DNA of 64,000 nt from Fodinibius salipaludis (lineage in GTDB: Bacteria > Bacteroidota > Rhodothermia > Balneolales > Balneolaceae): positions 212,843-276,842 of the forward strand of contig NZ_NSKE01000007.1 in assembly GCF_002287075.1 (NCBI RefSeq). Direction: 5' to 3'. Shown here in pieces: positions 26,220 through 35,766 of this stretch (the stretch's first letter is position 1; every line of letters begins with the position of its first letter). A program made the position numbers and the translations under genes. The notes beneath the pieces are model-generated. The model made no database searches and was not told the DNA's origin. It worked only from the letters and a program-made list of their open reading frames with translations.

Positions 26220-26403
26220 GGGTAAAGGGATTAATTAGTGATTTATTTTCATCCCTAATTTATCCCCTAAGTAGTTGAGCAGCAAAGATTTACGCATATT
26301 AAGCCTTTACCCATTGTATAGAATATTCCACTATTGCTATAGATTCTTCTTTTTATCAATAGAAAGGATTTAATATTCTACAGAAATGCTATAGAAATAA
26401 TTA

Positions 26404-27159
26404 TTAGTCGGTAGGAATCACTTTCTTTTTATTGGGCTTATCATTTTCGTAATCCACCCAAGAGTTGATCCTTCCATTGATTTTCTTCCAGCTTACTTCT
26501 TGGCCGTCTTCTATTATTCTAGCCTTATCTTTAATTTGTGCTTTCAGCAGATCACGTGATACCTTATCACCCAATTTCTTTTCGTAGTAACTGCAGGCAT
26601 CTGGTACACTTTCAAATTCTTTATAAAATTTATATTTGCCTTCTAAAGAAGCTTCCTCAGCTACTTGGTCCATAGCTTTTAACTTGATCTGATATCGGGC
26701 AATGTGTTTTAGCTTCTTTTTTATTTTATCAAATTCCTCTTGCTCAAATTTGTAACATGTGCTGCCGCCTAAAGCCTTAAACTCACTGTACCATTTTTGG
26801 ATGATTCGATGAGTATCTGCATTAAGTCTATCCACTTTTTTATAGATAGAGCTATTCTTGCCAGAACCGTTCTGACTCCTAATTGGTTCAGGACTTTCAA
26901 ATTCTAGTTTCTCAACTAAACTATCTAATTTCTTTTTCAGCTTATTTCTTCGGCTCTTGAATATGGCTGCTTCGACATCCTCAAAAGTGTAGCCATCAAA
27001 TTCCTGTAAGGTCTCCTCTGCTTCCTTTCCATAAGTGCCAATCAATTTATAGAGATCAATAGCCAACTCTTTTATAGGCAGTTCTTGATCAACATATCGG
27101 CTTATATAAAATGAGCTACATAGTATTTGTATAAGAGTATTTACTTCTCGTTGTGACAT
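26404..27159 (-). CDS. Charged, coiled-coil-rich hypothetical protein
   Basis: I do not recognise this 251-residue protein. It is highly charged, with helical segments rich in Lys and Glu (about residues 70-90 and 140-170) and few hydrophobic stretches, so it is soluble. Its start is 16 bp after the integrase stop, implying the two are co-transcribed. A protein encoded with an integrase could be an integration accessory factor, but nothing in the sequence proves it. Confidence 0.6.
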   Translation of the reverse strand: MSQREVNTLIQILCSSFYISRYVDQELPIKELAIDLYKLIGTYGKEAEETLQEFDGYTFEDVEAAIFKSRRNKLKKKLDSLVEKLEFESPEPIRSQNGSGKNSSIYKKVDRLNADTHRIIQKWYSEFKALGGSTCYKFEQEEFDKIKKKLKHIARYQIKLKAMDQVAEEASLEGKYKFYKEFESVPDACSYYEKKLGDKVSRDLLKAQIKDKARIIEDGQEVSWKKINGRINSWVDYENDKPNKKKVIPTD

Positions 27160-27175
27160 AGGGCAGGTTATTTAA

Positions 27176-28351
27176 TTAGTCAATTCCCTTAATTGCATTT
27201 TTAATATCTTTCTGATCCAGGTGCTCGTAAATTTGGGTGACATCAATAGAAGAGTGTCCCATTATTTTTTGGACCATATGAATGGGTACTCCTTTACGTA
27301 ACAAGTCGGTAACACAAGAATGCCGCAGTCCGTGAAGGGTAATGGAGTTGGGAACATCTTTGGCCAATCGGACAAATTTTTTAAAAGATCTTGACAATGA
27401 TCCGGCTGTCATGCCATGAAAGCGATTCAATCCCGTAGAACTGGGAAAAACGTAACCATCCTTGGGTTCTCCTTGTTTCTCATGCCATTCTACCAACCAG
27501 GGTTTCAAAGGCTCTCTAATCGGAATTACGCGTTCCAGCTTTGATTTCGTGGTATTATCATCGGTATTGATAATCAATATATGTCCGTGGTCATCCGGGT
27601 CATCGGAATTACCCTCTAAATCTACCTCGTTCCATTGAAGGTTTACCCCCTCACTGGCTCGCATCCCACAATAATACATGGTATTAATCATTGGTTTAAA
27701 CCACAGTCGCATCTGATGAGGTTTAGTTACATAGCCTTTCTCTTTCTGTTCTTTGTAGAATTTGTCAAATGCATCGAAAACTCTATCGAGCTGCTCTCTT
27801 GAAATAATCTTTTGAGCAATTTTTTGTGGGACTTTTGGTGGCTTAATATCAGCGGTAATATCCTCTTTGAGGATCTCCCTTTCGTGCATCCATTTAAAGA
27901 ACACTTTCAGGTGTCGAAGATAACTTGCCTGGGTTGCCGGTGCGATATCATCCCGAAAACAAAACTCCCGAATGTCTTTCTCCAGAATTTCTGTTACCGG
28001 CATGGTGCGTCCAAGCTGGTCTTCCAGCATATTTAGGTGACGACGGTAGTTATCTTTCGTCTTCTGATTAGCTTGGCTGCGCTCCTCAATAAATTGATCG
28101 GCCGCCTTGTGCAAGGGGATGTATTTGCCACGAAGCTTTGATCGTTTTTTCTTGGCTTCCTTACGAGGGGTCCAGCCGTTAAAGGGATCGATTTCACCCC
28201 GCTGAAATTTATCCTCATACTCGATCAGAAGTTTCTGTGCTTCTCGCTTGATCGTTGTACCCAAGCTCAGGGCCTTTTGTTTTCTCTTCCCGTTGATTTT
28301 TTTGAAAAAACGAATGTAATACGTCCCTTTTCTCTTTTTCAGACTAGCCAT
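27176..28351 (-). CDS. int: Tyrosine recombinase / site-specific integrase
   Basis: With the start at 28351 (MASLKKRKGTYYIRF), this is a 391-residue protein. A start 25 codons upstream is possible but gives a non-typical hydrophobic N-terminus. An N-terminal arm-binding-like beta segment is followed by a SAM-like core-binding domain (about 80-175) and the catalytic domain: R231 (CGMRASEG), H340 and R343 (HGLRHS), H366 (MGHSS) and nucleophile Y375 (QIYEHL). All five key residues are present, so it should be active. The gene points away from the tRNA(CAU) gene, which provides the probable attachment site. Six GTACCAA copies lie between the integrase and the tRNA. Confidence 0.92.
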   Translation of the reverse strand: MASLKKRKGTYYIRFFKKINGKRKQKALSLGTTIKREAQKLLIEYEDKFQRGEIDPFNGWTPRKEAKKKRSKLRGKYIPLHKAADQFIEERSQANQKTKDNYRRHLNMLEDQLGRTMPVTEILEKDIREFCFRDDIAPATQASYLRHLKVFFKWMHEREILKEDITADIKPPKVPQKIAQKIISREQLDRVFDAFDKFYKEQKEKGYVTKPHQMRLWFKPMINTMYYCGMRASEGVNLQWNEVDLEGNSDDPDDHGHILIINTDDNTTKSKLERVIPIREPLKPWLVEWHEKQGEPKDGYVFPSSTGLNRFHGMTAGSLSRSFKKFVRLAKDVPNSITLHGLRHSCVTDLLRKGVPIHMVQKIMGHSSIDVTQIYEHLDQKDIKNAIKGID

Positions 28352-28380
28352 ATAATCAATATTGTGTGTGAAAATTACGA

Positions 28381-28503
28381 GTTGGTACAGAATTGGTACA
28401 CGATGTACCAACTCATTCATGTGCATTGCTTCTTGTCAATTGCTCCAAATAAGTAATTAATCTTAGTAACTGACTGTACCAATGTACCAACTTTTGTACC
28501 AAC
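28381..28503. repeat. Six GTACCAA/TTGGTAC copies between integrase and attachment site
   Basis: TTGGTAC occurs at 28382-28388 and 28393-28399. GTACCAA occurs at 28405-28411, 28476-28482, 28484-28490 and 28496-28502. Four of the six extend to GTACCAAC (or its complement). The first and third form an inverted pair just upstream of the integrase start. Clusters of short repeats between an integrase gene and its attachment site are typical arm-type binding sites of tyrosine integrases, or operators of the int promoter. The assignment is inferred from position. Confidence 0.65.
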
Positions 28504-28641
28504 TATTTACATAAATCGTTGCAAAAAGTGAAATGATTTCACGCAGAAATTTTTACAAGAAAGGGACAGGAAGGGCCTAAAAGTGCCGCTTAAATAAAAT
28601 AAAGGATGTTTTAGAGGTCTTAAAAGGAGGGAAAATAAAAG

Positions 28642-28665
28642 TGGGCCCGGCAGGACTTGAACCTG
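28642..28665 (-). other. Probable attachment site (right end of the element) at the tRNA 3' end
   Basis: Tyrosine integrases commonly recombine in the T-arm/acceptor 3' part of a tRNA gene, and here that end faces the integrase while the tRNA remains intact. A direct repeat of this segment should mark the other end of the element, and none was found within the window. Exact borders are not determinable. Confidence 0.4.
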
Positions 28666-28715
28666 CGACCAATCGATTATGAGTCGACTGCTCTGACCAA
28701 CTGAGCTACGGGCCC
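28642..28715 (-). tRNA. tRNA with CAU anticodon (tRNA-Ile2 or elongator tRNA-Met)
   Basis: Read on the minus strand, this 74-nt gene folds into a full cloverleaf. The acceptor GGGCCCG pairs with CGGGCCC, with discriminator A. The D arm is GCTC..GAGC, the anticodon stem GTCGA/TCGAT has the loop CTCATAA, and the T arm contains GGTTCAAGTCC. The CCA end is not encoded. CAU can be elongator Met or, after lysidine modification, Ile for AUA codons. The anticodon arm and following bases (AATCGATTGGTCGC) look more like tRNA-Ile2. Its 3' end faces the integrase and is the likely insertion site of the element. Confidence 0.93.
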
Positions 28716-28845
28716 TTAGTACAATTAACTGACAAATCATCAGAAATTATTGCCACTTAAGGTACTTTTATGGGACTTTGTTTTACCAAATTTTCACCAC
28801 GAAATTATAAGTCATTGAAAAACAATGACTTATAGGTAACAAAAG

Positions 28846-28933
28846 TACCCGAGGCCGGACTCGAACCGGCACTGGTATTTAGATACCAATTGGATTTTAA
28901 GTCCAACGCGTCTACCAATTCCGCCACTCGGGC
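28846..28933 (-). tRNA. tRNA-Leu (UAA anticodon)
   Basis: Read on the minus strand, this 88-nt gene shows the long variable arm of class II tRNAs. It has GCCCGAG at the 5' end pairing with CTCGGGT (G-U at 1-72), discriminator A, an anticodon loop CTTAAAA (UAA) and a T arm with GGTTCGAGTCC. It reads UUA codons. It lies 130 bp upstream of the tRNA(CAU) gene on the same strand; no CCA is encoded. Confidence 0.95.
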
Positions 28934-29102
28934 AAACATATCAATTGATTGATTCCCTACAAAGGATAACCAATTTTTCGAGAAACCAAATATAAGGGAT
29001 TACAAATTACTTCTACAATGGTTTTTTAAGTTTTTTGTAATTGCGATACCCTATTAAATATAGAATACGCATATCATTTTCTCATTTGTACAATACCAGC
29101 GT

Positions 29103-32100
29103 CTATTCTGCAATTTCTTTTTGGGGAGAGGAATAAAGTTTAGCAACTATATCTTCGAGAATTAAATATAGACAGGGTACAATAACCAAGATTATGGAAG
29201 TCGCAAATACAATACCGAATCCAAGTGATATAGCCATAGGTACTAAATGTGCCGCCTGACGAGAGGTCTCTAAAATGATCGGGGTTAATCCACCGAATGT
29301 GGTTAGTGTTGTCAAGATGATAGGACGAAAACGCCGAAGCCCCGCCTCGTGTATAGCATCATATATCGATATATCGGGGTCTTTTCGTTTTCTATTCGCC
29401 AGATCAATCATAATAAGAGAATCATTAAGTACTACTCCCGACAACGCTATTACTCCCATCATGCTTACCAACGACAAATCATAACCCAGTAAAATGTGTC
29501 CGATAACCGCTCCCACAATACCAAAAGGGATCGCTCCCATCACAATAATTGGTTGCAAGTAACTTCGAAATGCCACAGCCAACAGAGCATAAATGACAAT
29601 CATCGCCAGCCCAAAGGTACCCCACAGGGCTTGCGTTGATTCCCGCATTTCGGCCTGGCTCCCTTCAAAGGACCATGTTATGCCCGGGAAATCTTCTCGG
29701 AGCTGAGGCAACGTTTCGGTTTGTATCGACTCCAGCACCCGTGAGACGGCATTAGCCGGTTCAGCGTCCATACTTACTGTTACCACGCGCCGACCGTTAC
29801 GACGATTGATACTGGTAAAAGCTTCTCCCTTTTCGAACTCTGCCACATCCAAGAGCGGAACCTCTACTCCGGTGGGAGTTTGTACTACAAAATCCTCCAA
29901 ATTATATACATCCTGACGCTGTTCCCGGGGTAATTTTACGCGTACTTCAATCTCATTCACGCCCCTCAGCTGACGCATTGCGAGCGATCCGTAAAAAGCA
30001 TTTCGCAGCTGTTGTCCAACATCTTCTGAGGTCAAGCCAAGTCGTCTTCCTTCGGGAAGCAATTTAAAATCAAGCTGAGCCTTTCCCCTGTTGTAATTAT
30101 CATTGACATCCCGCGTAGCTTCAAAACGCTCTACACGCTCCAGGAATGCCTGGCTGGCTTTTTCAAGAACATCAATATCGGAATGGCTCAAGTCTACGCT
30201 TATATCAGGCAGATATCCGGCCGGACCTCGTTCAGCCTCAAAAGTAATCTGATCCACTCCCTCGATATCGCCGATACTGTCCCGCCAAAGCTCAATGACT
30301 TTCTGGGCCGTCATATCTCGCTCGGTTGGTGGCTTCATCACAATCTCCACATCAATAAAACTCTGACCCCGTACGTTCGTTTTGATACCTTCCGCCACAC
30401 GATCCAGGTTGTGCTCATCAAACATACGTTGTGTTGACTTCGTAATTTCTTCGGCAACCTTACCCGCCTGTATAGCTGTCGTTCCTACCGGCAGCGACAC
30501 TCCGGACTCAATTTCGTCGGCCGCTACTTCGGGCATCATAATCATCCCCATATGATCACTGTACCCGAATCCTCCTACCATTACCAATAAGGCAACAGCT
30601 GCACTTAAGGTGATATACCGGTATCGAAGACAGTAATCTAAAAACGACCTATAATAAGTTTCAACAAAATGATTAAACCGCTTAGCAAATTTCTGCTGAA
30701 AACGATGTAACCGTCGCCCAATTTTGAACCGGCTTTCTTTTTTGGAGCTGTGAGCAAGGTGAGCCGGCAAGATAAATAGCGCCTCTACAAGCGATACCAA
30801 TAATACTACAATAACCACTGCCGGCAGTGGCCACCAATATTTTCCGGTAGTTCCCGGGATAAAGAGTAACGGGAAAAAGGCAATCACATTCGTCAAAATG
30901 GCGAAAGTCACCGGCTTGCTCATTTCCTTGGCCCCCTTGATGGCCGCTTCCAGAAAGTTCATACCCTGCTGACGGTACTCGTAGATATTCTCCCCCACCA
31001 CAATGGCATCGTCAACTACAATACCAAGCACCACCAGGAATCCGAACATAGAAATCATGTTGATACTTAATCCCAGCAGCGGTAAAAACAGCAACCCGCC
31101 TACAAAAGAAATCGTCATTCCCATCATCACCCAAAAAGCAAGCCTGTACTCCAAGAACAAGGCCAGGATAACCAGCACAATAAGAATGGCCAGGGCTCCA
31201 TTTTCGACCAGCAGTGAAAGACGTTCGCTAAAATCGTCCGCACTATTACTGTCGATACGATACTTTACGCCGGTCGGAAACGCTGACTCTGCAATCTCCA
31301 GTTCATTTTTAACTGTTTCTGCTATTTCGAGCGGTGATTGATTACCAATGCGATAAATCTGAAGATCTACTGTAGGCTGTTGATTAAACTGTCCATGGAA
31401 TCCGGTCTCCTCAAATCCATCGGTAATTTTTGCAATATCCGCCAGCGTAATATTACTCCCCACATCCGATGTTACAATCTCAATATTACCAAATTCATCG
31501 GCCCACTGCTTTCGCTCTTGCATCCGCAAAAGTATCTCACCGGCATTGGTCTCGATAACACCTGCGGGAATATCTTCACTGGATTGACGGATAACATTTG
31601 CCACTTCGTCCAGCGTTATATTATACTCGCGCAGTGTATTCCGGGGGATCTCCACATGTGTTATATAATCGGGGACGTTACCAATTTCGACCTGGGTAAT
31701 ATTTTCTTTACTCAACAGGCGGTCGCGCATATTTTCGGCTAACTTACGAAGTGTCCATATATCGGAATCCCCATATAGGCCAACAGTCATTACCTCTCGC
31801 TGATTGGATTGCAGCTGCACTTCCGGTTCTTCGATATCATCCGGAAAAGTACGGATACGATTAACAGCCTGATCGATATCCTGAAAAGTTTTCATCCGCT
31901 CGGCACCGGTCACCAACTCTATGGATATGCTGCCCGACCCCTCATATGCCGTTGATGTAACTTCTTTAATACCCTGCACGCCTCGAATGGCCTCTTCCAC
32001 GGGACGTAATATCCCCTGCTCTACCTCGGCCGGTGAAGCCCCCGGATAAACCACACTGACCTCTACAATATCCAGCTGATACTCGGGAAATACCTCCTTC

Positions 32101-32246
32101 TGCATATTATATCCCGTCCATATACCACCGCCAATCAGAATAATCATTAACAGGTTGGCCGCAATGGGATTTTGCGCCATATAGGATATAAATCCACTCC
32201 CTGTATTGCTGTCTGACTCGTTTGTATTTGATCCGGAGTTACTCAT
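29103..32246 (-). CDS. RND efflux transporter permease (HAE/AcrB-like)
   Basis: This 1,047-residue inner-membrane protein has the RND layout: one N-terminal membrane helix, a large periplasmic loop, a bundle of helices, a second loop and more helices. Proton-relay aspartates are present in [17 protein letters not shown] (TM4), and [11 protein letters not shown] marks TM10. Such pumps exchange protons for drugs, bile-salt-like compounds or lipids and form a complex with an adaptor and an outer-membrane channel. Both partners are encoded just upstream (gaps of 27 and 63 bp). There is no sign of a heavy-metal (CzcA) signature. The substrate is unknown. Confidence 0.9.
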   Translation of the reverse strand: MSNSGSNTNESDSNTGSGFISYMAQNPIAANLLMIILIGGGIWTGYNMQKEVFPEYQLDIVEVSVVYPGASPAEVEQGILRPVEEAIRGVQGIKEVTSTAYEGSGSISIELVTGAERMKTFQDIDQAVNRIRTFPDDIEEPEVQLQSNQREVMTVGLYGDSDIWTLRKLAENMRDRLLSKENITQVEIGNVPDYITHVEIPRNTLREYNITLDEVANVIRQSSEDIPAGVIETNAGEILLRMQERKQWADEFGNIEIVTSDVGSNITLADIAKITDGFEETGFHGQFNQQPTVDLQIYRIGNQSPLEIAETVKNELEIAESAFPTGVKYRIDSNSADDFSERLSLLVENGALAILIVLVILALFLEYRLAFWVMMGMTISFVGGLLFLPLLGLSINMISMFGFLVVLGIVVDDAIVVGENIYEYRQQGMNFLEAAIKGAKEMSKPVTFAILTNVIAFFPLLFIPGTTGKYWWPLPAVVIVVLLVSLVEALFILPAHLAHSSKKESRFKIGRRLHRFQQKFAKRFNHFVETYYRSFLDYCLRYRYITLSAAVALLVMVGGFGYSDHMGMIMMPEVAADEIESGVSLPVGTTAIQAGKVAEEITKSTQRMFDEHNLDRVAEGIKTNVRGQSFIDVEIVMKPPTERDMTAQKVIELWRDSIGDIEGVDQITFEAERGPAGYLPDISVDLSHSDIDVLEKASQAFLERVERFEATRDVNDNYNRGKAQLDFKLLPEGRRLGLTSEDVGQQLRNAFYGSLAMRQLRGVNEIEVRVKLPREQRQDVYNLEDFVVQTPTGVEVPLLDVAEFEKGEAFTSINRRNGRRVVTVSMDAEPANAVSRVLESIQTETLPQLREDFPGITWSFEGSQAEMRESTQALWGTFGLAMIVIYALLAVAFRSYLQPIIVMGAIPFGIVGAVIGHILLGYDLSLVSMMGVIALSGVVLNDSLIMIDLANRKRKDPDISIYDAIHEAGLRRFRPIILTTLTTFGGLTPIILETSRQAAHLVPMAISLGFGIVFATSIILVIVPCLYLILEDIVAKLYSSPQKEIAE

Positions 32247-32273
32247 TAATCCTTAAGTTGGGAGTCAAGTTTG

Positions 32274-33473
32274 TTATTGAGATGCAGCTGACGTATCTGA
32301 TTCTGCATTTCCCGTGCCTTCAAGTCGAAGCGGAGCACCCTCACTCACTGTAGAAAGATTGGTAGTGACAATCTGATCTCCTTCCGACAAGCCACTTTTG
32401 ATATAAGCATACTGGGCATCCTGAAACACTATTTGTACATCACTGATATTCAATTCACCATCATTCATAACCCAAACCGTGTCATCATCTCTTACATAAT
32501 CGCGATTCAACCGAATTACATCCTCAAGCGCATCGGCCTTAATATGCACTTCTACAAATGATCCCAGCATTAATCGCGGCACATCGGGCTCGTCTGTTTT
32601 ATATGCCTGCGGATCTGGTACCGAAACCAACACTCGGGCCATCCGCGTCTGATCTTCAAGCGTACCAATCAATCGATACAAATACCCCTGTCGGTAGGTT
32701 TCAGGAGGCCAGGCGGTTCTGTTTCTAACTCTCACTTCGGAACCACGCTGTTCATTTCCCTCTGGAATGGTAATCCACCGAAGCTTGGAAACAGGCACGG
32801 TTGCTTCAATCCAATAGGTATCGAGCCCCACTAAACGAGCCAAAGTTTCGCTCGTAGACACTTGCGATCCTACATTTACATTACGAGTTAAAATATGGGC
32901 ATCAAATGGGGCTTTAATTGTCGTTCGTTCAAGATCCAGTTGGGCCTGATCAACAGCTGCCTGGGCAGATTCTACGCTCGATCGGGCAGATTCCAGCTGC
33001 GGTTCACGTAAAACCAGCGATTTATTTTCTTCTGACAAGGTATCAGCAAATAACTGGTAATCCTGCCGGGCCACATCCTGTCGACCCATTTCAATATTGA
33101 GATCAGCCCGGGCCTGGCGTAATTCACTTTTTCGCTGTTCCAGTGTATTTCTATAGTCAGAAGAATCAATTTGCAGCAACTGTTCTCCTTTTTCAATATA
33201 ACCGCCGGGGGTAAATGCGTCCGACAGGGCTTCCACTTCCCCACTCACTCTGGGACTCAAGTTTACTTCCTGTGACGGGCGAACCGTTCCCATAGCCTGA
33301 ATTGTCGGCCGATAGTTATCCCTTTCCACCTCTATCACATCCACAAGCATAGGGGTTGCCCGGGTGGCTCCCGCCTGCTCTGCCGTTGGTTCAGTCGAAA
33401 AGATTAGTACTGTCACCACACCGGCTGTTGCTAAAATACCGATACTAATAAAAAGTGTCTGTTTCCAACTCAT
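32274..33473 (-). CDS. RND efflux periplasmic adaptor (membrane fusion protein)
   Basis: This 399-residue protein has an N-terminal signal-anchor (LFISIGILATAGVVTVLIF), then a barrel-sandwich half (VRPSQEVNLSPRVSGEVEAL), a coiled-coil hairpin (about 110-180) and the matching second half (TIKAPFDAHILTRNVNVGSQV). A beta-barrel and a membrane-proximal domain with a C-terminal SEGDQIVTTNL follow. This is the HlyD/MFP family that links RND permease and outer-membrane channel. It sits between the genes for these partners. The Ser/Ala-rich C-terminal tail is a usual variation. Confidence 0.9.
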   Translation of the reverse strand: MSWKQTLFISIGILATAGVVTVLIFSTEPTAEQAGATRATPMLVDVIEVERDNYRPTIQAMGTVRPSQEVNLSPRVSGEVEALSDAFTPGGYIEKGEQLLQIDSSDYRNTLEQRKSELRQARADLNIEMGRQDVARQDYQLFADTLSEENKSLVLREPQLESARSSVESAQAAVDQAQLDLERTTIKAPFDAHILTRNVNVGSQVSTSETLARLVGLDTYWIEATVPVSKLRWITIPEGNEQRGSEVRVRNRTAWPPETYRQGYLYRLIGTLEDQTRMARVLVSVPDPQAYKTDEPDVPRLMLGSFVEVHIKADALEDVIRLNRDYVRDDDTVWVMNDGELNISDVQIVFQDAQYAYIKSGLSEGDQIVTTNLSTVSEGAPLRLEGTGNAESDTSAASQ

Positions 33474-33536
33474 TTTTAAAATGGTTTAGTGTCCAAGCCC
33501 CTTTATATGATTAAGTAAACTGCTTAAATAAAATCG

Positions 33537-34928
33537 TCAATTCTCATTTTCACGTTCAGTTTCAAAAGAACCGGCCAATGCCCGGTATAGTCCAATACGG
33601 TATTCAACGAGTGTCAGCTCTGCTGTTAATAAATCTCTTTGCAATTGCTGAACCTCATCAAGTGCCGTAAGTACATCCAGATAATTCGATGTTCCATTGA
33701 GATATTCCAGTCGCAGCTGATCATAGGCCTGTTCAGCCAATGTTACCTGTTCTTCCAATCGTTCAATACTTTCGCGCTGTTTTTGCTCACGGATCAACGC
33801 ATCCTCCACTTCTTGAAAAGCCGTAAGTATGGTTTGTCCATATTCATAGAGTCGCTGTTTTTTAACGGCTTCTAACCGGTCAACCTCGGCGCTTAGCTCA
33901 CCGCCACGAAAAATAGGTGCCAACAGATTCCCGGCAAACGAGGCAGCCCAATTCTCAAAAAGATCCTCGACCGTATTACTTGAAGAAGTCAGTGAGGCTG
34001 ACAACGTCAGGCGTGGGTACTGGTTGCTGATTGCCGAAGCCAGATCACGGTCGGCAGCCTTAACCAGATTAAAAGCGCTTTTAACATCGGGACGACGCTG
34101 AACAAGATCTATCGGGACGCCCGTGCTTGGCAATGGTGGTAGCTCAGGCAGTTGTTCCGGTACAATATCAATTGTATCCTGAGGCGATCGTCCAAGTAAC
34201 ACCGAAAGCTCATGCTGTAATACATCCAAATTTGCTTCGGCATTTGATTTCTGTTCACGCGTGGACTCCAACAATTGCTGCTGACGAAGAATATCAACAC
34301 CTCTGATCTGCCCGGTCCCAAATCGATTCTTCAGCAGCTCCAACACTTTTTTATTTGTTTCGATCTGGCTTTCAACAAGTGCCAACTGCTTTTTTGCCTC
34401 AGCCAGCCGAGTCCAGGTTCGTACCACTTCTGCCGAAACGGTAAGTGCTGCTGTTTGGTAGTCAGCCAATGTAGCCTGCGCACGATATTCTTCAGCATCT
34501 ACCTGTGAACCAATTCGCCCCCATAAATCAATTTCATACGAAGAACTTAATCCCGCGCTAAAATCATCGGAGCTTCCAAAGGGTGATTGCTGGTTGCGCG
34601 TCGTTTGAGCTTCTGCATTTGCATCCAACGTAGGGAAAAGACCGCCCGTTTCACGATCAATTACGGCCTCTGATGCCTGCAGGCGCTGCCATGCCGTTTG
34701 AATATCAAAATTGGAACTTAACGCCGTATCAACGAGGGTATTTAGTTGGTCATTCTCAAAAGAGGTCCACCAACGGGAAGAGACTTCCGCTTCACCACTT
34801 TGTGAAAAAGAAGCCGATTCCTGAACAGGAGGTTCCAACGTCTCTTTTTGAGGTGCACACCCCAGTACCAATAGGAAAATAGATCCCCACAGCAAATAGT
34901 TAACATTCATAAAGAGATCTCTGCTCAT
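33537..34928 (-). CDS. Outer-membrane efflux channel, TolC/OprM-type lipoprotein
   Basis: This 463-residue protein has a lipoprotein signal with lipobox LVLGC (C24 from the first Met) and two repeated long alpha-helical segments, the pattern of the TolC/NodT outer-membrane factors: SSYEIDLWGRIGSQVDAEEYRAQ, and near the C-terminus the repeat with YLNGTSNYLDVLTA. RRPDVKSA (about 280) is also typical of this family. An alternative start 6 codons downstream would also give a signal peptide, but the first Met retains the positive charge (R3) in the n-region. It is the first gene of the operon. Confidence 0.88.
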   Translation of the reverse strand: MSRDLFMNVNYLLWGSIFLLVLGCAPQKETLEPPVQESASFSQSGEAEVSSRWWTSFENDQLNTLVDTALSSNFDIQTAWQRLQASEAVIDRETGGLFPTLDANAEAQTTRNQQSPFGSSDDFSAGLSSSYEIDLWGRIGSQVDAEEYRAQATLADYQTAALTVSAEVVRTWTRLAEAKKQLALVESQIETNKKVLELLKNRFGTGQIRGVDILRQQQLLESTREQKSNAEANLDVLQHELSVLLGRSPQDTIDIVPEQLPELPPLPSTGVPIDLVQRRPDVKSAFNLVKAADRDLASAISNQYPRLTLSASLTSSSNTVEDLFENWAASFAGNLLAPIFRGGELSAEVDRLEAVKKQRLYEYGQTILTAFQEVEDALIREQKQRESIERLEEQVTLAEQAYDQLRLEYLNGTSNYLDVLTALDEVQQLQRDLLTAELTLVEYRIGLYRALAGSFETERENEN

Positions 34929-35350
34929 CCTGCGATTTCTCTGCCACTTTATAAAAAATTATTTGTGGGTTGTTTATTATAGCACCCAAATCTATAGGAA
35001 GTTTGAAGCATTTATGCTTACTATATTTCCGAAAGACGACTTTCAAACAATACTACTATCCAAAACGTTTATCCGAATAAAAATTTTTGGGAATGTAGTA
35101 CTATTGCCTATGTGATTTTAGATAAAGACGTCATAAATAATCATTACATAAATGCTTCATTTTACTCCTTGAATATGACTATATTGATCTGCATGTTTAT
35201 ACTTTTCAAAGGTTATAAGGGATTACATTTATTTACTATTCTAAACTTACAAAAACTCTTGTGATAAATTCCTCGTCAAATAAATAGATTGTCTTATACC
35301 ACGATTTTACTATTTTAAATACATTATCTAAAAACGATTACTAATATTAT
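34929..35350. other. Intergenic region between divergent genes, promoter-containing
   Basis: This 422-bp AT-rich stretch lies between the minus-strand efflux operon and the plus-strand response-regulator gene, so it must hold both promoters. I see no convincing open frame beyond a 33-codon one (from about 35012), no hairpin-plus-T-run and no strong repeated operator. Confidence 0.5.
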
Positions 35351-35731
35351 ATGAGTAAAGAAAAGAAGAAGGTCATCATTGTAGAAGACGATCTCATTCT
35401 CAATTTACTGTACGAGAGTTATTTGGAGAGGCTCGGATTCGAAACGGAAGGTGAGCTTGTTTACGGTAAAACAGCTATTGAAACAGCAAAAAAAATTGAC
35501 CCGGATTTAGTGGTCATGGATATTTCTCTGGAAGGAGAGATAGACGGTATCGACGCTATGCTTAAAATCCGCGAGTTTTCTGAAGTACCGGTCATTTATA
35601 TCACCGGTAATTCTGATCCCTATCATGTTGAACGAGCCAAAGAAACAGATCCTTTGGATTACCTCACCAAACCCATAGAGTTCGAGGATTTAAAAAAGTC
35701 TATTCAAAAACACTTTTCTTCCAACTCCTAA
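35351..35731 (+). CDS. Single-domain response regulator (CheY-like)
   Basis: This 126-residue protein is only a receiver domain: acidic pocket E12/D13/D14, phosphorylation site D57 (DLVVMDISL), switch T (YITGNSDP) and the conserved lysine in YLTKP (about 108). With no output domain it would act by protein contacts or as part of a phosphorelay. No kinase gene is adjacent on this side. The histidine kinase at 37964 has its own partner regulator, so cross-talk is possible but not shown. It begins 36 bp upstream of the M1 peptidase gene and may be co-transcribed with it. Confidence 0.9.
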   Translation: MSKEKKKVIIVEDDLILNLLYESYLERLGFETEGELVYGKTAIETAKKIDPDLVVMDISLEGEIDGIDAMLKIREFSEVPVIYITGNSDPYHVERAKETDPLDYLTKPIEFEDLKKSIQKHFSSNS

Positions 35732-35766
35732 GATCCGGAATTATAATTTCCTGAACCACCCAACCT

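Larger units (their letters stand above)
1..28665. mobile_element. Integrated genetic element (right part), defence-rich; left end outside the window
   Basis: A tyrosine integrase gene (27176-28351) lies about 290 bp from the 3' end of a tRNA(CAU) gene (28642-28715), the classic layout of an element inserted at a tRNA 3' end. Everything to the left is AT-rich and accessory: helix-turn-helix proteins, a replication-initiator-like protein, BREX, nuclease-like genes, an E2-E1-JAB cassette, an AlpA-type regulator and an AbiEi-like antitoxin. I found no second copy of the tRNA 3' segment in positions 1-28,000, so the left attachment site is outside the window, or several elements lie in tandem. 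No conjugation genes, relaxase or phage structural genes are visible. It could be an integrative mobilisable element, a phage satellite or part of a larger ICE. The boundary at 28,665 is approximate. Confidence 0.55.

Noticed and set aside
28642..28715. Initiator tRNA-fMet for the CAU tRNA.
   Set aside because: The first acceptor pair is a normal G-C, and the anticodon stem lacks the three consecutive G-C pairs of initiators.
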